Both the position numbers and the translations under genes were made by a program. Positions 1-3,554 of a stretch of DNA of 5,539 bases are shown one piece after another. Numbering within the stretch: the stretch's first letter is position 1; each line of letters starts with the position of its first letter. The stretch is from Thermodesulfovibrionales bacterium (GTDB lineage: Bacteria; Nitrospirota; Thermodesulfovibrionia; Thermodesulfovibrionales; UBA1546), in the NCBI GenBank assembly GCA_919901705.1, contig CAKKPR010000061.1:1-5539 (forward strand), read 5' to 3'. A model generated the notes under the pieces. That model made no database searches. It was not told where the DNA came from and saw only the letters and a program-made list of their open reading frames with translations.

Positions 1-377
1 GCCTCGGCAATAACAGAACCGTCACTTTGCATTAAAAGACGGGCAACTGCTTCAATGAGCCTGGAACCTCTTTTTGTTATTTCCGCTTCCACAATCACCT
101 TTTCATCAACCATTAACGGTTTTTTAAATCTGACGTTTATCTCGGCGGTAATAGGGTTTAGGCCCTCTGCTATGGCAGCCTGTATCATTGCCTCGTCAAG
201 TATGGTTGTTATTATTCCGCCGTGAGTTATGTCCTTATAGCCCTGATGAATCTTTGAAGGCGTGAATTCAGAAGTAAGCCTGCCCCCGGAATAATTAAAG
301 GACAGTTTTAACCCGCAGGGATTTTTCTTGCCGCAGGCAAAACAGTATTTATCGTCTTCAAGCTTTATTGGTTCCAT
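1..377 (-). CDS. PaaI-family hotdog-fold thioesterase, 3' end cut by window edge
   Basis: The reverse strand is open from the ATG at 377 to the left edge, giving 125 codons without a stop. The protein begins MEPIKLEDDKYCFACGKKNP. Its N-terminal CFACGKKNPCGL motif (about residues 12-23) and the HGG...DEA signature (about residues 52-62: HGGIITTILDEA) are typical of PaaI/4HBT hotdog thioesterases. These are cytoplasmic enzymes that hydrolyse acyl-CoA-type thioesters; the His-Gly-Gly loop and the acidic residue in the following helix form the active site. Family members are about 130-160 residues, so only a short C-terminal part is missing. There is no Shine-Dalgarno sequence before the ATG, and a -10 box lies only 7 bp upstream, so translation may be leaderless. 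The gene is divergent from the HIT gene. Family is seen with good confidence; the substrate is unknown. Confidence 0.88.
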   Translation of the reverse strand, partial: MEPIKLEDDKYCFACGKKNPCGLKLSFNYSGGRLTSEFTPSKIHQGYKDITHGGIITTILDEAMIQAAIAEGLNPITAEINVRFKKPLMVDEKVIVEAEITKRGSRLIEAVARLLMQSDGSVIAE

Positions 378-384
378 AGTTCAA

Positions 385-414
385 AATATACCATTGCATG
401 GATTCGCAAGGCAA
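385..414 (-). promoter_or_regulatory. Predicted promoter of the thioesterase gene (extended -10)
   Basis: On the minus strand, TTGCCT (409-414) is followed after 18 bp by TATATT (385-390). TATATT is preceded by TGG, which makes an extended -10 (TGnTATATT). The box ends 7 bp before the ATG at 377, so transcription would start at or within a base or two of the start codon. Read from sequence only; the -35 match is partial. Confidence 0.5.
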
Positions 415-424
415 GGATAAATAA

Positions 425-440
425 AGAACCCTGTGGCAAG
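425..440 (+). repeat. Left 16-bp direct repeat flanking the palindromic element
   Basis: The 16-mer agaaccctgtggcaag is identical to 583-598. Unlike the right copy, this one is not followed by the acaggg arm, so it cannot form the ccctgt/acaggg hairpin seen at 587-606. It may be a partial copy of that repeat or one side of a duplication made when the element between them arrived. Confidence 0.75.
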
Positions 441-444
441 ATAA

Positions 445-462
445 GACAGCCGTTATGCTGTC
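445..462. repeat. Small inverted repeat at the left edge of the palindromic element
   Basis: gacagc (445-450) and gctgtc (457-462) are perfect reverse complements around a 6-nt loop. The right arm overlaps the start of the terminal inverted repeat at 459. There is no T-run, so this is not a standard terminator. Confidence 0.45.
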
Positions 463-577
463 ATTGCGAGGAATCCCGAAAGCCTTCGGGCTGACGAAGC
501 AATCTCAAAAGAAAGATTGCTACGCGGAGTTTACCCTGAGAAAAGAACGAGATTGCCACGCTGCGCTCGCAATGACA
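459..577. mobile_element. MITE/REP-like palindromic intergenic element
   Basis: A perfect 12-bp terminal inverted repeat brackets the element: tgtcattgcgag (459-470) and ctcgcaatgaca (566-577). Inside are a 6-bp hairpin cccgaa/ttcggg (475-490), an 11-bp imperfect hairpin cgaagcaatct/agattgctacg (495-505 with 514-524, one mismatch), and a second complementary arm gagattgc (549-556) that can also pair with gcaatctc (499-506). There is no coding capacity. Sequences of the form tcattgcgag...gcaatctc...gagattgc...ctcgcaatga are, from memory, dispersed non-coding repeats in many bacterial genomes, which is why I call it mobile or REP-like. The exact ends and any target-site duplication are not certain. 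It lies between two divergent promoters and, if transcribed, would fold strongly. Confidence 0.65.
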
Positions 578-582
578 AGAAG

Positions 583-598
583 AGAACCCTGTGGCAAG
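583..598 (+). repeat. Right 16-bp direct repeat flanking the palindromic element
   Basis: agaaccctgtggcaag, identical to 425-440. The two copies are 158 bp apart and enclose the palindromic element, which begins 18 bp after the left copy and ends 5 bp before the right one. This copy continues into a full palindrome (587-606). Confidence 0.75.
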
Positions 599-606
599 CT
601 ACAGGG
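587..606. repeat. Palindrome ccctgt...acaggg
   Basis: ccctgt (587-592) pairs with acaggg (601-606) around an 8-nt loop. With a G-T pair the stem could extend to ggc/gct, leaving only two unpaired bases. It sits just upstream of the HIT promoter. No T-run follows, so a terminator role is unlikely; it may be a second dispersed palindromic repeat. Confidence 0.5.
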
Positions 607-636
607 AATTATCGAGTTAAATTATTTTTAATTATG

Positions 637-642
637 TATACT
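637..642 (+). promoter_or_regulatory. Predicted -10 box of the HIT gene
   Basis: TATACT matches five of six bases of the sigma70 -10 consensus and lies in an AT-rich stretch 25 bp before the ATG at 668. That gives a leader of about 19 nt containing the Shine-Dalgarno site. No good -35 hexamer is visible at 16-18 bp spacing. Confidence 0.4.
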
Positions 643-655
643 TAACAAAACATTT

Positions 656-662
656 AGGGAGG
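656..662 (+). promoter_or_regulatory. Shine-Dalgarno site of the HIT gene
   Basis: AGGGAGG lies 5 nt before the ATG at 668 and fixes that start. It contrasts with the missing Shine-Dalgarno sites of the thioesterase, polX and PBP genes in this window. Confidence 0.8.
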
Positions 663-667
663 TTTTT

Positions 668-1009
668 ATGGGGTGCATTTTTTGCAATATTATAGAGAAG
701 AAAATACCTGCTAAAATAATTTATGAAGACGGCCTTGTTTTGGCCTTTGAGGATGTTAATCCGCAGGCGCCTGTGCATACCCTTGTGATTCCCATAAAGC
801 ATATATCAACAAACCTTGATATTAAAAAGGAAGACGATGAACTTATCGGACACATGTTTCAAACAGCAAACAAGATCGCAAAAGATAAAGGGATAGCAGG
901 GCGGGGTTTCAGACTTGTGATGAACTGCAACCCTGAATCAGGGCAGACTGTTTTTCATATTCACCTTCATATCCTCGGCGGCCGCCACATGCACTGGCCT
1001 CCGGGTTGA
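668..1009 (+). CDS. HIT-family (HINT-like) nucleotide-binding hydrolase
   Basis: The protein has 113 residues, the normal full length for a HINT-type histidine triad protein. The histidine triad HIHLHI is at residues 97-102, preceded by SGQTVF and followed by LGGRHMHWPPG, the standard C-terminus of bacterial HINT proteins. By family analogy H99 is the nucleophile that forms the nucleotidyl-histidine intermediate. C3 and C6 (CIFC), with H45 and H97, match the zinc-site pattern of zinc-bearing HIT proteins. Family members are cytoplasmic phosphoramidases or nucleoside-phosphate hydrolases acting on adenosine or guanosine phosphoramidate-type substrates; the physiological substrate is usually unclear. 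The start is set by AGGGAGG 5 nt upstream. It appears monocistronic, divergent from the thioesterase gene and convergent with vapBC. Nothing is missing or unusual in the motifs. Confidence 0.95.
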   Translation: MGCIFCNIIEKKIPAKIIYEDGLVLAFEDVNPQAPVHTLVIPIKHISTNLDIKKEDDELIGHMFQTANKIAKDKGIAGRGFRLVMNCNPESGQTVFHIHLHILGGRHMHWPPG

Positions 1010-1020
1010 TTTTCTGATTC

Positions 1021-1035
1021 TCCGCCTCGGGCGGA
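1021..1035. repeat. Small GC-rich hairpin after the HIT gene
   Basis: tccgcc (1021-1026) pairs with ggcgga (1030-1035) around a 3-nt loop, starting 11 bp after the HIT stop codon. No T-run follows on either strand, so it is at most a 3'-end stabilising or Rho-pausing structure. Confidence 0.4.
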
Positions 1036-1057
1036 TTAGCCAAGGCAAACTCGCTGT

Positions 1058-1083
1058 AAAAAATGGGCGCTGACCCTGTTTTT
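1058..1083. terminator. Possible bidirectional terminator between HIT and vapC
   Basis: A short core ggg (1065-1067)/ccc (1074-1076) is flanked by an A-run (1058-1063) and a T-run (1079-1083) that are complementary to each other across a 2-nt mismatch. Read on the plus strand it ends the HIT transcript in a T-tract. Read on the minus strand it follows the vapC stop and ends in six Ts. The position between convergent genes fits, but the GC core is only 3 bp (4 with a wobble), so the call is weak. Confidence 0.35.
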
Positions 1084-1480
1084 ATTGCAGCAAGTCTATT
1101 TTAAAAAATCTCTTAATGTCTTTAAAATGCTCATCAAGGGTGAGTATTTTGCAATCGCTTTCATTCGCCAGAACCGCTATGTAACAATCCACAATATTTA
1201 CCGTCACTCCTTTTTTTTTCATCGAGAATGAAAGCCTGCCGGCATTAAGCCAAGTGTTTTCTGTCTGGTCAATGATATTGAATGCCTCGACAAATTCTTC
1301 TATGACTGAAATCTCTTTTTCCGACTTTGCGCCTTGAATAAGCTCTGCAATTACGACCTTTGGCACATAGACATCGCTGAACTTCAGGACACTGTCAACC
1401 TTCTCGGCAATGTGGCTGTCCCTGCCTTTAAAATAGGCTATCCAGACAGAAGTATCTATTAAAACTCTGCTATCTCTCAC
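1082..1480 (-). CDS. vapC: VapC-type PIN-domain ribonuclease toxin
   Basis: The protein has 132 residues, normal for VapC. The PIN-domain acidic residues are all present: D9 in LIDTSVW, E46 in VIAELIQG, D98 in NIVDCYIA and D116 in LTLDEHF. These bind Mg2+/Mn2+ in the nuclease site, so the toxin should be catalytically intact. VapC toxins cut specific RNAs, often initiator tRNA or 23S rRNA; the target here cannot be told from sequence. The start codon is a GTG at 1480 that overlaps the end of the antitoxin gene by 11 bp in another frame, which points to translational coupling. It is expressed from the vapB promoter and converges on the HIT gene. Confidence 0.93.
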   Translation of the reverse strand: MRDSRVLIDTSVWIAYFKGRDSHIAEKVDSVLKFSDVYVPKVVIAELIQGAKSEKEISVIEEFVEAFNIIDQTENTWLNAGRLSFSMKKKGVTVNIVDCYIAVLANESDCKILTLDEHFKDIKRFFKIDLLQ

Positions 1481-1667
1481 GGTGCCTTATCTCGTCGGCA
1501 GTCATGTCAAACTCAAGCTTACCCCTCATGGATTTTATCTTTTCTATCTTCTTTCTCTTCAGGTATTCATTAATCGCAAGCTTCACCGCCGATGCCTTGC
1601 TTCTGCTCTTTGTCTCCTTCATGAGTATATCAAGCTTGTCCTTCTCTATCGTCACTGTTGCACGCAT
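1470..1667 (-). CDS. vapB: VapB-type ribbon-helix-helix antitoxin
   Basis: The protein has 65 residues and begins MRATVTIEKDKLDILMKET. The N-terminal TVTIEKDKL strand followed by KASAVKLAINEYLKRKK is the beta-strand/helix pattern of a short ribbon-helix-helix DNA-binding domain. The tail RGKLEF (about residues 48-53) resembles the 'LRGK' toxin-binding tail common in the VapB family that starts M-R-x-T-V-x-I. A longer reading from an ATG at 1709 is possible, but I prefer the ATG at 1667: it has AAGGAGG 4 nt upstream, and the longer version would translate the operator. It neutralises the overlapping vapC product and should bind the inverted repeat upstream to repress the operon. Confidence 0.9.
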   Translation of the reverse strand: MRATVTIEKDKLDILMKETKSRSKASAVKLAINEYLKRKKIEKIKSMRGKLEFDMTADEIRHRER

Positions 1668-1671
1668 TTTG

Positions 1672-1678
1672 CCTCCTT
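1672..1678 (-). promoter_or_regulatory. Shine-Dalgarno site of vapB, decides the start
   Basis: On the minus strand AAGGAGG ends 4 nt before the ATG at 1667. It supports the 65-residue antitoxin over the 79-residue alternative starting at 1709. Confidence 0.85.
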
Positions 1679-1722
1679 CTTGTGCACTATATATGCACAA
1701 GTATAGCATGATTTGTTGTGCA
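1679..1722. promoter_or_regulatory. Probable VapB(C) operator: three half-sites
   Basis: cttgtgca (1679-1686) and tgcacaag (1694-1701) form a perfect 8-bp inverted repeat with a 7-bp AT-rich centre. A third half-site, ttgtgca, lies at 1716-1722, 15 bp beyond the second. The sites cover the region from the last base of the -10 box past the expected start of transcription, and also the spacer between -35 and -10. Bound antitoxin there would block polymerase, as expected for conditional autoregulation of a vapBC operon. Confidence 0.7.
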
Positions 1723-1729
1723 TAAGCAA
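1700..1729 (-). promoter_or_regulatory. vapBC promoter (extended -10)
   Basis: On the minus strand TTGCTT (1724-1729) is followed after 18 bp by TATACT (1700-1705). The TGC before it (1706-1708) makes an extended -10. The block tgctatactt is identical to that of the polX promoter. The leader would be about 25 nt and includes the Shine-Dalgarno site. Confidence 0.6.
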
Positions 1730-1745
1730 GATTGGGAAATAATTT

Positions 1746-3479
1746 TTAAGGTGATATTTTTCTCCTCTTTCTCTGCAAATTTTTCATAAGAGTATCATAT
1801 TTTAAAGTATTAAGCACATCCTTTTTCTCAAGCCACCCCCTTCTTGCTATTGAAACACCATAGTGCATGAAATTAAACTGCGTTATGACATGCGTGTCTG
1901 TGCTGATTGCAAATTTAACCCCGAGTTCCTTTGCCGTTTTCACATAAACATCGCTCAGGTCAAGCCTCAGGGGATATGCATTTATCTCAAGCGCAGTTCC
2001 CGTCTTGCTTGCCATATTAAGAACTTGCTCCATATCAATCTCATACGCATCTCTTTCTCCTATGAGCCTTCCTGTCGGATGAGCGATTATAGAGACATAA
2101 GGATTTTTCATGGCTGAGACGATTCTTCTTGTAAGCTGCTCTTCAGGCTGCCTGAAACCGGAATGTATCGAGGCAACGACAATATCCATCTTTGAAAGGA
2201 TATCATCATCAAAATCCATTCTGCCATCGCTTCTTATATCAACCTCAATCCCCATGAGGAGCTTGAACCCCCTGAGTTTTTTATTCAGGGCATCCACTTC
2301 TTTTTTTTCTTCCAGCAGCCTTTCTTCACTCAGGCCCCTTGCAATTCCAAGCCCTTTTGAGTGGTCAGTGATTGCAATGTATCCATATCCCATTCCCCTT
2401 GCCGCGTCAATAAGTTCTTCAAGGGTATGACTGCCATCGCTTTGTTTTGTATGCACATGGAGGTCTCCTTTTATATCACCAAGTTCAACCGGACGCGGAA
2501 GATCATTTTTTTGAGCAGCCTCTATCTCTCCCCTGTTCTCTCTCATTTCAGGCGGGATAAATTGCATGCCGAGTATTTTATAGACATCGTTCTCATCCTT
2601 GCCGCCGAGTTTTTTATTGTCCTTCTCCCTGAATATCCCATATTCATTTATCTTAAGCCCTTTTTTTACAGCCATTTCCCTTAATCTGATATTGTGTTCC
2701 TTGCTCCCTGTGAAATAAGCTAAGGCAGCGCCATAAGATTCATCCTCAACAACCCTGAGATCAACCTGAAGCCCTTCACGAATGACAATGCTGGATTTTG
2801 TAGGCCCGTGCATCAATACCTCTTTTACCTGTGGGAGATGTACAAATGCCTTCATTACATCATACGGATTTTTTGATGTTGCAAGGATATCAATGTCTTT
2901 TACTGTATCCTTCATTCTTCTCAGGCTTCCTGCAATATTTATTTTTTCAACATGAGTGGCTTTTCCCAGGTGTTCGATAATTTCATATGCTATCGGCAAG
3001 ACCCTTCCCAGCGGCTGTCTCTCTTTGCCCCTTTTGAGCATCTCAATGCCCCTCAGAATATTTTCTTCTGTCTTTTCTTTTATTCCGGGAAGGCCGATTA
3101 GTTTATGCTCTCTTGCAAGTTTCTCAAGTTCATCTACATTTTTGATTTTTAATTTTTCATAAAGAAGTTTAGCTGTCTTTGGCCCGAGGCCTGGGACGGA
3201 AAGAAGCGCTGCAAGGCCTTCAGGGACTTCTTTTTTGATGTCCTCAAGGCTTTTGACCTTTTCAGTCTTTATATATTCTTCAATTTTTTCAGCAAGGTCA
3301 TGCCCTATTCCGGGGATTTCAAGGAGTTCTTCTCTGGAAAGTGCGGCAACATCCTTTGTAAGCCCTTCCAGATTCTGGGCGGCCCTTCTGTAAGCCCTGA
3401 TACGGAAGGGGTTTTCGCCCTTTATCTCAAGGAGGTCAGCTATCTCATTGAAGATTCCCGCTATCTCCTGGTTTTTCAT
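1746..3479 (-). CDS. polX: DNA polymerase X with C-terminal PHP nuclease domain
   Basis: The protein has 577 residues, the usual length of bacterial PolX. The N-terminal part carries three helix-hairpin-helix-like motifs (PGIGHDLAEKI ~56-66, PGLGPKTAKLL ~96-106, PGIKEKTEENI ~131-141). The nucleotidyltransferase palm has GSLRR (184-188), the metal-binding aspartates D195 and D197 (DIDIL) and D240 (QVDLRV). The thumb has TGSKEHNIRLRE (~257-268). The PHP domain starts near 338 and keeps all nine expected metal ligands: H341, H343, D348, H373, E412, H439, H467, D528 and H530. Family enzymes fill short gaps in base-excision repair, and the PHP domain gives Mn2+-dependent 3'-5' exonuclease and 3'-end cleaning. 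The ATG at 3479 is the only usable in-frame start before an upstream stop. There is no Shine-Dalgarno sequence, and an extended -10 box ends 6 bp before it. It is divergent from the PBP gene; vapBC follows 78 bp downstream with its own promoter. Confidence 0.96.
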   Translation of the reverse strand: MKNQEIAGIFNEIADLLEIKGENPFRIRAYRRAAQNLEGLTKDVAALSREELLEIPGIGHDLAEKIEEYIKTEKVKSLEDIKKEVPEGLAALLSVPGLGPKTAKLLYEKLKIKNVDELEKLAREHKLIGLPGIKEKTEENILRGIEMLKRGKERQPLGRVLPIAYEIIEHLGKATHVEKINIAGSLRRMKDTVKDIDILATSKNPYDVMKAFVHLPQVKEVLMHGPTKSSIVIREGLQVDLRVVEDESYGAALAYFTGSKEHNIRLREMAVKKGLKINEYGIFREKDNKKLGGKDENDVYKILGMQFIPPEMRENRGEIEAAQKNDLPRPVELGDIKGDLHVHTKQSDGSHTLEELIDAARGMGYGYIAITDHSKGLGIARGLSEERLLEEKKEVDALNKKLRGFKLLMGIEVDIRSDGRMDFDDDILSKMDIVVASIHSGFRQPEEQLTRRIVSAMKNPYVSIIAHPTGRLIGERDAYEIDMEQVLNMASKTGTALEINAYPLRLDLSDVYVKTAKELGVKFAISTDTHVITQFNFMHYGVSIARRGWLEKKDVLNTLKYDTLMKNLQRKRRKISP

Positions 3480-3485
3480 AAGTAA

Positions 3486-3494
3486 AGTATAGCA
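3486..3494 (-). promoter_or_regulatory. polX promoter (extended -10, close to start codon)
   Basis: On the minus strand TGC-TATACT (3494 down to 3486) is an extended -10 element, ending 6 bp before the polX ATG. No good -35 hexamer lies at normal spacing, which extended -10 promoters can tolerate. Transcription would begin at about the first base of the start codon, predicting a leaderless mRNA. Confidence 0.55.
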
Positions 3495-3513
3495 GAAGAT
3501 AAACCTGGTATCT

Positions 3514-3543
3514 TTGACAGGACTTTCATATCAGGGTTATAAT
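3514..3543 (+). promoter_or_regulatory. Consensus sigma70 promoter of the PBP gene
   Basis: TTGACA (3514-3519) and TATAAT (3538-3543) are both perfect consensus hexamers, separated by 18 bp. The -10 box ends 11 bp before the ATG at 3555, so the mRNA would start around 3550-3552 with a leader of only a few bases and no Shine-Dalgarno site. The divergent polX -10 lies 20 bp upstream of the -35, so the two promoters are back to back. Confidence 0.75.
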
Positions 3544-3554
3544 AATTCTCTAAA

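Noticed and set aside
445..490. Hairpins after the thioesterase/HIT divergence as terminators
   Set aside because: Neither gene ends here and no T-run follows; they are part of the palindromic repeat.
459..577. CRISPR-like or structured RNA gene
   Set aside because: There is no regular repeat-spacer spacing, and the structure is explained by the nested inverted repeats of a known style of dispersed intergenic element.
1668..1709. N-terminal extension of VapB from the ATG at 1709
   Set aside because: It would translate the inverted-repeat operator and begin upstream of the expected transcription start. The ATG at 1667 has a strong Shine-Dalgarno site and starts the known ribbon-helix-helix pattern directly.
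1482..1725. Two plus-strand open frames of 73-74 codons over vapB
   Set aside because: They are antisense to the antitoxin gene and its operator and show no domain or ribosome site.
1863..2684. Several plus-strand open frames inside polX
   Set aside because: They are antisense to the intact PolX reading frame, overlap each other, and are rich in Ser/Leu/Phe as expected from reverse-strand shadows.
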